A stretch of 50,648 nucleotides of DNA. It comes from Bacillota bacterium. Lineage in GTDB: Bacteria; Bacillota; Negativicutes; Sporomusales; UBA7701. Location of the stretch: the NCBI GenBank assembly GCA_023415775.1, contig JAEZJM010000034.1:1-50648 (forward strand), in the 5' to 3' direction. Positions 40,447-49,244 of the stretch are shown one piece after another (position 1 is the stretch's first letter; each line of letters starts with the position of its first letter). Both the position numbers and the translations under genes were made by a program. The notes below the pieces were generated by a model. The model saw nothing but the letters and a program-made list of their open reading frames with translations. It was not told where the DNA came from and searched no databases.

Positions 40447-41529
40447 CTATTGGCGGAATTTGAGGACCTCGACTATGGAGGTTTTGTTGCTCAGGTGCAG
40501 GTCGGCGATGAGGCCGCTGTTGGTGGCGACGACGGGTTTGCAGGACATGTAGTGGGCAAGCTGGAGCACTTCGGCCTGGGCGCCGTCGCTTAGAAGGACG
40601 GTGGAGCCCATGAGGCTGTAGATGACGTTGCGGATGAAGGTTTGGCAGAGCTCGCGCTCTAGGTGGATGAACATGAGGTCCTGGAGGGTTTCGAGCGCCT
40701 GGAAGGGGGTGACGCTTTTCTGGTAGGCTTTGTCGGTGGTGAGGGCGTCGTAGGTGTCGGCGAGGGCGACGATTTTGGCGTAGGGGTGGATGCGGTCGCC
40801 GCGCAGCTGGCCGGGATAGCCTTCGCCGCTCTCGCGCTCGTGGTGGTGCCAGACGGCGTATTGCACGTCGGGGGTGATGCCGGGGATGCTTTTGGTCATG
40901 TAGTAGCCGTATTCGGGATGGAGGACGATGGTTTTCCGCTCTTCGGCGTTGAGTTTCCCCGGCTTGTCGAGGATGGACAGGGGAATCTGCGATTTGCCGA
41001 TATCGTGCATGACGCCGCAGAGGATGAGGCTTTTTATCTCTTCCTCGGGCAGGCCGTTCCACATGGCCAAAAGACCGGAGAGGAGGCCGACGTCGACGGC
41101 GTGCATGAAGGTGTAGTCGGTGTAGGACTTGAGGCGGTAGAGGTTGCCGAGGATGCCTTTGGTACGCAGCAGGTTGTAGAGGTTGACGGTGGCGAGCTGG
41201 CGGAGTTCCTGGAAGGGCACGACCTGCCGCTCGCGCATGTGCTGGAAGAGTTTGCCGGCGGTTGTTATCGCTTTGCCGTACTGCTCGAAGAAGGCGGGGT
41301 TTTCTTTGACGAATTCGGCGCTGAGGTTGGCGATGGATTTGGCGCCGTTTTCGTAGCTCAGCTCCTGGTTGACCCGTACGCTGCGGACGTGCCAGGCGGC
41401 GAGGCGGCGGATGATGTTGCTGGTGAGGACGGTGTTTTCCTGCAGGATGACCTGGTTGTCGGAGCATACGCTTTCCGCTACCGTCATTCCTGGTTTGAGG
41501 GCGTTTATCGGCAATAGGATGGTTGCCAT
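40447..41529 (-). CDS. HD-GYP domain protein, probable c-di-GMP phosphodiesterase
   Basis: A 360-residue protein. The start chosen is the ATG at 41529, behind GGGGGG. An N-terminal part of about 125 residues has no clear domain name (INALKPGMTVAESV, as in many HD-GYP proteins). The HD-GYP domain has His143, HDIGKSQIP at 175-183, HHHERESGEGYPGQL near 228-242, and ALADTYDALTTDKAYQK. All metal ligands and the GYP triplet look intact. The C-terminus may hold an additional regulatory segment. Hydrolysis of c-di-GMP is expected from the family. Confidence 0.93.
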   Translation of the reverse strand: MATILLPINALKPGMTVAESVCSDNQVILQENTVLTSNIIRRLAAWHVRSVRVNQELSYENGAKSIANLSAEFVKENPAFFEQYGKAITTAGKLFQHMRERQVVPFQELRQLATVNLYNLLRTKGILGNLYRLKSYTDYTFMHAVDVGLLSGLLAMWNGLPEEEIKSLILCGVMHDIGKSQIPLSILDKPGKLNAEERKTIVLHPEYGYYMTKSIPGITPDVQYAVWHHHERESGEGYPGQLRGDRIHPYAKIVALADTYDALTTDKAYQKSVTPFQALETLQDLMFIHLERELCQTFIRNVIYSLMGSTVLLSDGAQAEVLQLAHYMSCKPVVATNSGLIADLHLSNKTSIVEVLKFRQ

Positions 41530-41904
41530 CGGAATCTGATTCCCCCCTCGCTTTATAACGATCAGAGAAGATGTTATCGCGGCCGGACGGGGTATGGCTG
41601 AGGGCGGGGTTGCCTGCGGCCGTCCAAGCGGTGTATGATTGTATACTAAGATTATAGCAAAAATTTGCAATCTTTTTTGAATTTTCGACAAATACTGTGG
41701 CGGGAGAAGCGGGCGGATGGCAAAGGGCGGTTTCGCTGCCGCGGAGAAGCGCGGCAGGATGGGGACGGGCCGGGGGCGACGGACGGAAAAACGCGATAAA
41801 AATACACGATTTACCACTTGCGCGGGCGGGGGAGGTATGATAAACTTATATCTCGTCAGGTGGAACGAGCCCAAGAGGTTTCGTCAGGAATTCGTTGCAG
41901 TCTA
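41530..41904. other. Intergenic region before the tRNA cluster
   Basis: About 375 bases between the start of the HD-GYP gene and the tRNA promoter. It includes an AT-rich part near 41635-41695 that could hold the HD-GYP promoter and a GC-rich part at 41700-41840. I see no credible gene; the short reading frames there lack ribosome binding sites. Confidence 0.5.
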
Positions 41905-41933
41905 TTGACATAAAGAGACGGTTATTATATAAT
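41905..41933 (+). promoter_or_regulatory. Sigma-A promoter of the tRNA cluster
   Basis: Perfect TTGACA (41905-41910), 17-nt spacer, perfect TATAAT (41928-41933). Confidence 0.92.
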
Positions 41934-41962
41934 AACTTCTGTCACTAAAGACGCAGACCTTC

Positions 41963-42038
41963 GCTGGCGTAGCTCAATTGGCAGAGCACGGGTTTTGTAA
42001 ACCCGCGGTTGGGGGTTCGATTCCCTTCGCCAGCTCCA
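41963..42038 (+). tRNA. tRNA-Thr (TGT)
   Basis: 76 nt with encoded CCA. The acceptor GCTGGCG pairs with CGCCAGC, and the anticodon loop TTTGTAA gives TGT. Confidence 0.95.
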
Positions 42039-42049
42039 CAGCATAATAT

Positions 42050-42134
42050 GGAGGGGTTCCCGAGTGGCTAAAGGGAGCAGACTGTAAATCTGCCGCGTTT
42101 CGCTTCGGTGGTTCGAATCCACCCCCCTCCACCA
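42050..42134 (+). tRNA. tRNA-Tyr (GTA)
   Basis: 85 nt, class II with a long variable arm. The acceptor GGAGGGG pairs with CCCCTCC, the anticodon loop CTGTAAA gives GTA, and CCA is encoded. Confidence 0.95.
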
Positions 42135-42170
42135 TTTACCTCATCTGCTGGAGTTTGGCGTTTTGCACAT

Positions 42171-42247
<77 letters not shown>

Positions 42248-42288
42248 GTTAATATCCGGCCGACGGTTATCCGCCGGCCGGTGTAAAT

Positions 42289-42364
42289 GCTGGTGTAGCT
42301 CAGTTGGTAGAGCGTATCCTTGGTAAGGATAAGGTCACCGGTTCAATCCCGGTCACTAGCTCCA
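42289..42364 (+). tRNA. tRNA-Thr (GGT)
   Basis: 76 nt. The acceptor GCTGGTG pairs with CACTAGC through one G-T pair, the loop TTGGTAA gives GGT, and CCA is encoded. Confidence 0.94.
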
Positions 42365-42372
42365 TTTTTTTT

Positions 42373-42449
42373 GGCGGCGTAGCTCAGTTGGCTAGAGCAA
42401 GCGGTTCATACCCGCTGGGTCCGCGGTTCAAATCCGTGCGCCGCCACCA
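42373..42449 (+). tRNA. tRNA-Met (CAT), elongator
   Basis: 77 nt. The acceptor GGCGGCG pairs with CGCCGCC, the loop TTCATAC gives CAT, and CCA is encoded. The body matches elongator Met rather than the lysidine-modified Ile type, but this is by general appearance. Confidence 0.88.
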
Positions 42450-42457
42450 TTTTGGAC

Positions 42458-42487
42458 AAAACCCCCGCAGGGATGCGGGGGTTTTGT
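42458..42487 (+). terminator. Terminator of the tRNA cluster
   Basis: AAAACCCCCGCA / TGCGGGGGTTTT with a GGGA loop. Confidence 0.9.
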
Positions 42488-42790
42488 CGCGTTTGTGCGG
42501 GGACTCAATTACAGGGAATTTTTTATTCCAAGCGAGTTTATCCAAAGCCGGAGCCATGTTCGCGGCTTTGCATTTTGGCCTTCTTAGAAAAGTAGCGGTT
42601 TATTAAGTGTCCGTTTTTTTCACAGTTGCAATTGCTCAATATTATGACAATTGGAGAGTGCCGTGGTAAAATGGTACTGTGAACAACGAAATATGTCGTA
42701 AAATGTGGCCATTTGGCTGAATAACTGTTCACACGGGCTCTCGGTTATATTCTTGCATACATCGCTGAAGTCATTTGGGAGGTTATATGC
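42488..42790 (+). promoter_or_regulatory. AT-rich leader of the chemosensory cassette
   Basis: About 300 nt without a gene, clearly richer in A and T than the genome around it. A possible promoter is ATGACA (42644-42649), 17 nt, TAAAAT (42667-42672). GGGAGGT lies 7 nt before the MCP start. Nothing else recognised. Confidence 0.45.
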
Positions 42791-45127
42791 ATGGCTCTAC
42801 GAGTCCAGGAAATGAAAAAAAGTATGTTTAAATCCATCCGTCATCAGTTAATTTTCATGAACTGTTTTTTGGTAGTCCTTGCTATCGTGGTATCAATGTC
42901 TGTCAGCTACTACTTAATTGCTTCAGATTACGATAAGAGTATTAAACAGACAAATACAGTGATGGCGGAAAGTTTGGCAGCTAACATCGGTCAATTCATG
43001 CAGAATGCTTACAACCTTAACGGCCAGCTGGCTTTAAATGCTGATATGGTTGGTAATGATGGGGAAAAACAAAAAAGAATATTGGAGGATACCGTAAAGC
43101 GCTATCCGTTTTTCCAATTACTCGCAAGCCACAAGCTTGACGGTGATCAGACAGCGCGTTCCAGCGGCGAATTAGCGAACCGCGCCGATCGTTGGTGGTT
43201 TAAAAAGTTTATGACCGAAAAAAAATCCTACATAACAAAATCCTATTATGACATTACCAGGAATGTAGCCGTTACCACCGCTGTGAACGGCATGTACAGC
43301 GACGACAAGCTGGTCGGCGTGATGATGGCTGATATAGATACTATCACGCTCCAACAAATGGTGGAAAAGTACAATTCCGGAGTAGGAAGCTATGCTTACC
43401 TTTTGGATGGGGAAGGAGTCGTTGTGGCTCATCCCGATAAAGGCCAGGTTTCCGAATTGTACAATTACAAATCACAAAAGAAAATAGTATTGAAAAAGGA
43501 TGCTCACGGCAGCATTATCAGAGACGCAAAGGGTAATGCGCAGACGGGAGAAGTTGATTTAGCAGTTCCCGCAAAATTGAAGGATATTATCGATAAAGTC
43601 CTTAAAGGCGAAACGGGAGTCGGAGAGTATATTGACGATAAAGGCGATGAATATATTTGCGCCTATCGTAGTGTTCCGATGCCTGGTGGCTCAGACCATT
43701 GGAGCCTGATCATGGTCCAGAAGAAAAGCGCTGCAATGGCTTTTATTAATAACGTCGCAATAAAGAATATTTTCACCAGTATCTTGGTAATCTTGATTGC
43801 CGCGCTGTTTTCGTACTGGTTCTCTAACCGGTTCACCAGCCCTCTTATTAAAATTGTCGGCGCCACGGAACGCATTAAGAGTGGCGACCTAACCGTGACG
43901 GTTGATGTCAACTCCGAAGATGAAATTGGCATTCTGGCCCGCAACTTTAACAAAATGGTGGACGACCTGCGGGCGATGATAGCCGATATCCGCGGCGCGA
44001 CGGAGGATATGCAGAATAGCTCGAACAGCCTGGTTGACACCGCCGCCACTTTGGCCGCCAACAGCCAGGAAATGAGCGCCACGGTGAGTATGGTTAGCGA
44101 TAGCGTGCAGAACATCTCGGCCGGCACCGAGGAAAACGCCGGGTCCACCGAACAGGTCAGCCACGGGGTCGGGGAAGTCGCCAAGATGGCCAACGCGATG
44201 GCCGGCGAGGCTGAGAAGGCGGTCCAGGTGTCTGAGGGCGTGGCCGCCGAGGTGAAAGAGGTCAGCGGGCTTATCGAGGATGTGTCGCAAAGCATCAGCC
44301 AGGTGGCGATTTTCGCCCAGGAGGTCGCGGCGTCGTGCCAGCGCTCGATGGCGATTACCGCGGAGGCGCAGAGCCGTTCCCGCGAAACCAACGAAATCAT
44401 CCATAAGCTCAGCGTTTCTTCCAAGCAGATCAATAAGATCGTCGATGTTATCCGCAATATCGCCGAGCAGACAAATATGCTGGCCCTCAACGCGACCATC
44501 GAGGCGGCCGGCGCCGGCGACGCCGGCAAGGGCTTCGCGGTGGTTGCCGGCGAGGTTAAGGAGCTTTCCAAGCGGACGGCCGAGGAGGCGGCCCGCATCG
44601 GACGGCAGATCGAGGATATGCAAACCGATATGGGCGAGGCGGTGGCGGTGGTCGGTAAGATCGCCGATGTCATCGCGGAAACGATGGAGATTACCCATAC
44701 GATCGCATCGGCGGTGAGCGAACAGTCCCACAGCGCCGCCGCCTCACCGGCCGCAACGGCGGCCGACAGGACGACGACGATCAGCCGCGAAGTGGCGGCC
44801 ATCGCCGCCAAAACCGGGCAGGTGTCGAAAAGCGCGGCCGAGGCGGCCAGCGGGGTCGAGGCGATGTCCCGCACCACGGCGGATATTTCCCGGAAGGCCG
44901 CGGAGGTGGCGCGTAGCACCGATGACATGAATGCGGCGATGGAGAATATTTCTGTGGCCACTATGGAGATCGCCAAGGGGACCCAGGAGATTTCCCTGAC
45001 AATGCAGGAAGCCGACAAGGCGATCCTCGATACGACGACCAAAGCCACGACGGTGAGCGAGTGCGCCGGAGATGTAGGCGAGCTGGCCAGCCGCCTGGAG
45101 ACGCTGGTAAGGAAATTCAGGGTTTAG
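42791..45127 (+). CDS. Methyl-accepting chemotaxis protein with Cache sensor
   Basis: A 778-residue receptor. TM1 is at about 18-42. A large periplasmic dCache-type domain (45-315) includes RADRWWFKKFMTEKKSYITKSY in the usual Cache layout. TM2 is at about 325-345. HAMP (345-400) ends EDEIGILARNFNKM. The cytoplasmic signalling domain has a hairpin tip IAEQTNMLALNATIEAA near 555-575, which deviates slightly from the canonical tip. Base use changes inside the gene: the part before about 43900 is AT-rich with A/T-ending codons, and the rest is GC-rich like the neighbours. First gene of a three-gene unit with cheA and a double receiver. Confidence 0.93.
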   Translation: MALRVQEMKKSMFKSIRHQLIFMNCFLVVLAIVVSMSVSYYLIASDYDKSIKQTNTVMAESLAANIGQFMQNAYNLNGQLALNADMVGNDGEKQKRILEDTVKRYPFFQLLASHKLDGDQTARSSGELANRADRWWFKKFMTEKKSYITKSYYDITRNVAVTTAVNGMYSDDKLVGVMMADIDTITLQQMVEKYNSGVGSYAYLLDGEGVVVAHPDKGQVSELYNYKSQKKIVLKKDAHGSIIRDAKGNAQTGEVDLAVPAKLKDIIDKVLKGETGVGEYIDDKGDEYICAYRSVPMPGGSDHWSLIMVQKKSAAMAFINNVAIKNIFTSILVILIAALFSYWFSNRFTSPLIKIVGATERIKSGDLTVTVDVNSEDEIGILARNFNKMVDDLRAMIADIRGATEDMQNSSNSLVDTAATLAANSQEMSATVSMVSDSVQNISAGTEENAGSTEQVSHGVGEVAKMANAMAGEAEKAVQVSEGVAAEVKEVSGLIEDVSQSISQVAIFAQEVAASCQRSMAITAEAQSRSRETNEIIHKLSVSSKQINKIVDVIRNIAEQTNMLALNATIEAAGAGDAGKGFAVVAGEVKELSKRTAEEAARIGRQIEDMQTDMGEAVAVVGKIADVIAETMEITHTIASAVSEQSHSAAASPAATAADRTTTISREVAAIAAKTGQVSKSAAEAASGVEAMSRTTADISRKAAEVARSTDDMNAAMENISVATMEIAKGTQEISLTMQEADKAILDTTTKATTVSECAGDVGELASRLETLVRKFRV

Positions 45128-45161
45128 CTAACGGTATTTGCGGCAGGTGAACGGTATAGAT

Positions 45162-47846
45162 ATGGACAATGAGCTTCTGAATGAATTCATCGTCGAGGCG
45201 AAGGGGCATCTCGCGGTAATAGAAGCAGGTCTCCTGCACCTTGAAGCCGCTGAGGGCGACGACGACACCGTCAACGGGATTTTTCGCGCCGCCCACAGCA
45301 TCAAAGGCACGGCAAGCTTCTTCGGGCTGAACAAGATCGTCGAGTTGGCCCACATAGTCGAGAACCTCTTCGGCGAGTTGCGCGAACACCGCCTGACGGC
45401 AGGCGCGGAAATGGTCGACGCCTTGCTGGCGGCCGCCGACGCGCTGAAGGAGATGATCGACAGCCCGGCCGCCAGCGAGCAGTATGATATCGCCGGCTGC
45501 GCGTCCGACCTCCGGCGATTCATGGCTGGCGAGCAAAGCGGGGCGGCGCGGCAGCCCGAGCCGCGCGGGGGGCTGTCGGCCTGGGATTTGTGGAATAAGC
45601 TGACCGGCGAGGAGGAAAAGGAGGAACCGGCGACGGCGCCCGCCGCGGCCGTGGTTCAGCCTGCCGTTCAGAGCGCCGCCGCCGGCAGCCCGCCGGATGC
45701 GGTCCGCGACGACGGTAAAGCCCGTGAGGTGGTGATGGAGGACAGGGTGCGGGTCAGCGTTTCCCTGCTCAACAATCTGCTCAACCTGGCGGGCGAGCTG
45801 GTGCTGCGGCGCAACCAGCTGTTGCGAATCTCCCATGAGGTCGCGGGCCAGGCGCCGCTTATGGAGGCGGTGGCCAAAGGGATCGACGAGCTGACGACCA
45901 ACCTCCAGAAAACGGTAATGAAGACCCGAATGCAGCCGATCGCCAGCGTTTTCAATAAGTTTCCCCGCATTGTGCGCGATCTGTCACGGAAGGTGGGCAA
46001 GGAAGTCGATCTGACCATGCAGGGGATGGAGGTCGAACTGGACCGCTCGCTGGTCGAGGCGCTGGTCGATCCGCTGACCCATTTGGTGCGCAATTCTCTC
46101 GATCACGGCATCGAGGGGCCCGATAAGCGGGCGGAGCACAACAAGCCTCCGTCAGGGGCGCTGGTTCTGCGGGCCTATCACGAGAGCGGGCGGGTGATCG
46201 TCGATGTCTGCGACGACGGCGCCGGCATCGATCTCGAAAAGGTGAAGGTCAAAGCGGTGCAGCGGGGAATCGTCGGCGAAAAGGACGTCGCCGCCATGAG
46301 CGAAGCCGATATTGTCGGCCTCATTATGACTCCCGGCTTTTCGACGGCGGAGAAGGTCACGGATATTTCCGGCCGCGGCGTCGGCCTCGATGTGGTAAAA
46401 ACGAATATCGAGAACTTGGGCGGCAAGGTCGAGGTTATTTCCGAGGCCGGGAGGGGGACGACTTTCCGCCTGATCTTGCCGTTGACGCTGGCTATTATCG
46501 CTGCTTTCATCGTCATCGCCGGGAGTCAGGCATTCGCCATCCCGCAGGCGAACGTGAGGGAGCTGCTGCTGATACAGCCGGGCGAAAGCGGCCGCAAGGT
46601 CGAAGTGGTGCGGGGCAACCCTGTCTTGCGTCTGCGGGGCCGCATTTTGCCCCTGGTGAGGCTGGAGGATCTGCTCGCGGGGGAAAACCGCCCCGGCGGC
46701 GATGTGGCGGCTGAGTATTTTTCCGGCGAGCGGACGCTGAGGGTGCTGGTAATCAAGGCCGGCAACACGGCGTACGGTCTGGTGGTCGATTCCGTTTACG
46801 ATACGGAGGAGATACTGGTGAAGCCCCTCCCGCCGGTTATCGGCGGCTGCGGCTCATATTCGGGCGTGACCGTCCTCGGCGACGGGAGCATCGCGCTCAT
46901 TCTTGACACGGAAAGCCTGCGGCAGCGGGCCGGAATTTCCCTGGTCGAGGACGGCAAACTGCCGGCCGCGGCCAATGCCGCGAAACAGGTCGACCGGGAG
47001 ATGCAGTACATTCTGCTGTTCAAATGCTCGGGCGGCGAGTTGCTCGGCCTTGACATGGCGATGGTGGCGAGGGTCGAAAAGATTGACGTGTCCAGGCTGC
47101 AGAAGGTCGGTGCGAAGTATTATTTTTCCTTCCAGGGCCAGACGACGCGGGTTATTCGGCCGGAGCATTACTTGCCGCTTGCGCGCAGGAAAAATAAGCC
47201 TGCCTCGGTTTATGTCCTCCTGCCGAAGCTGGTCAAGGTCCCGGTCGGCATAATCGCCGAAGAGATCCACGACGCGGTTTATACGACGGTATCGCTGGAT
47301 GAAGGCGGCGTGGCGGGCAACGGAATACTGGGTTCGGCGCTCATCGACGGAAAGCTGGTCACGCTGATCAATATGCACGAATTGTTCGCCAAGGCCGCGC
47401 CGGAGTATTACAGCCGGGGCGCCGGACGAAAACGGGCGGGCGGGGACGAGGGATTCTCCCGGGCTGCGGAAGATCGTAAGGCGAAGATACTTCTTGCTGA
47501 AGATTCGCCGTTCTTTTTGCGGGTTGTGAGGAGTTTTCTGGAAAGCGTAGGCTACGAGGTCGTTACCGCTGAAAACGGGCGAGAGGCGCTGGAAAAGCTG
47601 CACCAAATCAAGGTTGATCTGGTTGTGAGCGATATCGAGATGCCGCTGATGAACGGCATCGAATTGGTGCGCGCCATCCGCGCCAACCCGGCGCTTCGCG
47701 AGCTGCCGGTGATCGCCCTCACATCTCTGACCGGCGATAGCCATAAGGAGAAAGGGCTACGGGCCGGTTTCGATCTGTACGAGCATAAACTTGACCGGAC
47801 GAAGCTATTGGAAAAGATCAGCGGGATTTTGCCCGCGAAAGCGTGA
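45162..47846 (+). CDS. cheA: Hybrid chemotaxis histidine kinase CheA
   Basis: An 894-residue kinase. The start chosen is the ATG at 45162 (MDNELLNEF). Domains in order: Hpt with AAHSIKGTA (His45); a Pro/Ala linker where the usual P2 (CheY/CheB-binding) domain is missing; P3 dimerisation with LLNLAGELVLRRNQL; HATPase with HLVRNSLDHGIE, CDDGAGID and GRGVGLDVVK; a P5 CheW-like domain (about 445-590); a second CheW-like domain (about 610-745); and a C-terminal receiver with LLAEDSPFF, phospho-acceptor Asp824 in VVSDIEMP and TSLTG. The second CheW-like domain may replace the missing CheW. Confidence 0.93.
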   Translation: MDNELLNEFIVEAKGHLAVIEAGLLHLEAAEGDDDTVNGIFRAAHSIKGTASFFGLNKIVELAHIVENLFGELREHRLTAGAEMVDALLAAADALKEMIDSPAASEQYDIAGCASDLRRFMAGEQSGAARQPEPRGGLSAWDLWNKLTGEEEKEEPATAPAAAVVQPAVQSAAAGSPPDAVRDDGKAREVVMEDRVRVSVSLLNNLLNLAGELVLRRNQLLRISHEVAGQAPLMEAVAKGIDELTTNLQKTVMKTRMQPIASVFNKFPRIVRDLSRKVGKEVDLTMQGMEVELDRSLVEALVDPLTHLVRNSLDHGIEGPDKRAEHNKPPSGALVLRAYHESGRVIVDVCDDGAGIDLEKVKVKAVQRGIVGEKDVAAMSEADIVGLIMTPGFSTAEKVTDISGRGVGLDVVKTNIENLGGKVEVISEAGRGTTFRLILPLTLAIIAAFIVIAGSQAFAIPQANVRELLLIQPGESGRKVEVVRGNPVLRLRGRILPLVRLEDLLAGENRPGGDVAAEYFSGERTLRVLVIKAGNTAYGLVVDSVYDTEEILVKPLPPVIGGCGSYSGVTVLGDGSIALILDTESLRQRAGISLVEDGKLPAAANAAKQVDREMQYILLFKCSGGELLGLDMAMVARVEKIDVSRLQKVGAKYYFSFQGQTTRVIRPEHYLPLARRKNKPASVYVLLPKLVKVPVGIIAEEIHDAVYTTVSLDEGGVAGNGILGSALIDGKLVTLINMHELFAKAAPEYYSRGAGRKRAGGDEGFSRAAEDRKAKILLAEDSPFFLRVVRSFLESVGYEVVTAENGREALEKLHQIKVDLVVSDIEMPLMNGIELVRAIRANPALRELPVIALTSLTGDSHKEKGLRAGFDLYEHKLDRTKLLEKISGILPAKA

Positions 47847-47866
47847 CCGGCCGGGGGAGGGATACG

Positions 47867-49084
47867 ATGGCCAGAGTGATGATTGTCGATGATTCCTACG
47901 TGGTCCGGAAAGCTCTGGGGAAAATCCTGGTCGAGCTGGGTCACACGGTGGTGGCCGAAGTGGCCGACGGAGCGCAGGCGCTGAGCGAGTATTCAAATCT
48001 GCAGCCGGATATCGTAACGATGGATTTAACTATGCCGGGGATGAATGGCGCTGAGGCCACTTCGCGAATAATCGACAGGTTCCCGGCGGCGCGGATTATC
48101 GTGGTTAGCGCCTCCGAGGAGAAGCAGGTCGTGCTGGACGCCCTGGAGCGGGGGGCAAGGCATTATATTATCAAGCCGATCACACCCGAAAAGGTGGCGA
48201 CAACGATCGCCAATGTCCTCCAGCAGCAATTGGATCAGCAGGCGTACAGGGAGCTTATCCAAAAATTAAAGCTGGCCGGCGGCATCGAGAGTATCCTGAC
48301 GGCCAAGGAGCAACGGGCGGTCCGCGTCCTTATCGTCGACGATTCGGCGGTGGCCAGGAGATGCCTGCGGGAGATAGTCATCGCATTGGGCCATACCGTG
48401 GCGGGCGAGGCGGAGAACGGATCGCAGGCTTTTGTGGAATACACCCGCTGTAAACCCGATATTGTGACGATGGATCTGACGATGCATGGCATGAACGGAG
48501 CGGCGGCCACGTCGAAGATCATCGCCGCCTTTCCCGAGGCCAGGATTATCGTGATCAGTGCGATGGAGGAGCGACGCGTGGTCATCGATGCATTGGAGAG
48601 GGGCGCACGGCATTTTATCATCAAGCCGATCACCCAGGAAAAGATTGCGGCGGTCCTCGGCAACGTCCTCCGCCAGAATTTCGATCCGGACAAGCACCGC
48701 GAGTTGGTCGGCAAACTTAAGTCCACACTCGATGGCGCTTCCTTGCTGAGGGATGCCAAATATCTGCCTCCCTACCGGATCACTCGCGACAATAAGCTTA
48801 CGCTGGTGGAGATCAACGCCAATCTGTCATTAACCAGCTGTCAGTCGCTGTCGATCGAGCTGGCGGAATTTTTGACCGCTGAACCGCGGGTGTTGTTTGA
48901 CTTCGGGTCGACCCCGCGACTGAGGGGGTCGATTCTCGCCGAATTAGGCAAGCTCGTCCAGACGATCGAAAGCAGCGACGGCAAAGTGAAGGCGGCTTCG
49001 CGCAACCCGTCGTTTGTCGAACTGGTTTCGGGGGAAGACGGCGATCCTTCTCTGGCGGCGGTGCTGCAATACCTTGCGGGCTGA
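47867..49084 (+). CDS. Double-receiver response regulator with STAS-like output domain
   Basis: A 405-residue protein starting at ATG 47867, with GGGGGAGG upstream. REC1 (about 3-122): IVDDSYVVRK, Asp53 in TMDLTMPGMNG, VVSAS and IIKPIT. REC2 (about 153-272): IVDDSAVARR, Asp203 in TMDLTMHGMNG, VISAM and IIKPIT. The two receivers are closely similar, as after a tandem duplication, but REC2 has His where the conserved Pro stands. The last 105 residues look like a STAS domain: VLFDFGSTPRLRGSILAELGK with Ser in the phospho-acceptor region. It is the likely output of the adjacent CheA; a partner-switching role is inferred. A terminator follows. Confidence 0.88.
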   Translation: MARVMIVDDSYVVRKALGKILVELGHTVVAEVADGAQALSEYSNLQPDIVTMDLTMPGMNGAEATSRIIDRFPAARIIVVSASEEKQVVLDALERGARHYIIKPITPEKVATTIANVLQQQLDQQAYRELIQKLKLAGGIESILTAKEQRAVRVLIVDDSAVARRCLREIVIALGHTVAGEAENGSQAFVEYTRCKPDIVTMDLTMHGMNGAAATSKIIAAFPEARIIVISAMEERRVVIDALERGARHFIIKPITQEKIAAVLGNVLRQNFDPDKHRELVGKLKSTLDGASLLRDAKYLPPYRITRDNKLTLVEINANLSLTSCQSLSIELAEFLTAEPRVLFDFGSTPRLRGSILAELGKLVQTIESSDGKVKAASRNPSFVELVSGEDGDPSLAAVLQYLAG

Positions 49085-49118
49085 TAGCACGGCCCTTGCG
49101 GCTGACATACAGGGCGCG

Positions 49119-49151
49119 AAAAAGGCTCCGGCGGCTGCCGGAGCCTTTTTC
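49119..49151 (+). terminator. Terminator of the chemosensory cassette
   Basis: AAAAAGGCTCCGGC / GCCGGAGCCTTTTT with a short GGCT loop. Confidence 0.9.
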
Positions 49152-49165
49152 GCGGCGGTTTTTTA

Positions 49166-49186
49166 TTGCCAATATATGCTTGGCAA
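49166..49186. promoter_or_regulatory. Inverted repeat before the PrcB-like gene
   Basis: TTGCCAA-TATATGC-TTGGCAA: 7-bp arms with a 7-nt AT-rich centre, about 60 nt before the start of the secreted protein. The symmetry suggests an operator; the regulator is unknown. Confidence 0.45.
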
Positions 49187-49244
49187 TTAGTCTCTTCCCC
49201 CGGCGAAGACTAAAAATAAATACGACGACGGGGAGGGGAGCGTA

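Noticed and set aside
41717..41908. Short open frame before the tRNA promoter
   Set aside because: No ribosome site; it ends in the promoter and has random Arg/Lys/Gly-rich content.
42488..42790. A c-di-GMP or other riboswitch before the MCP gene
   Set aside because: The AT-rich leader shows no conserved aptamer pattern that I recognise.
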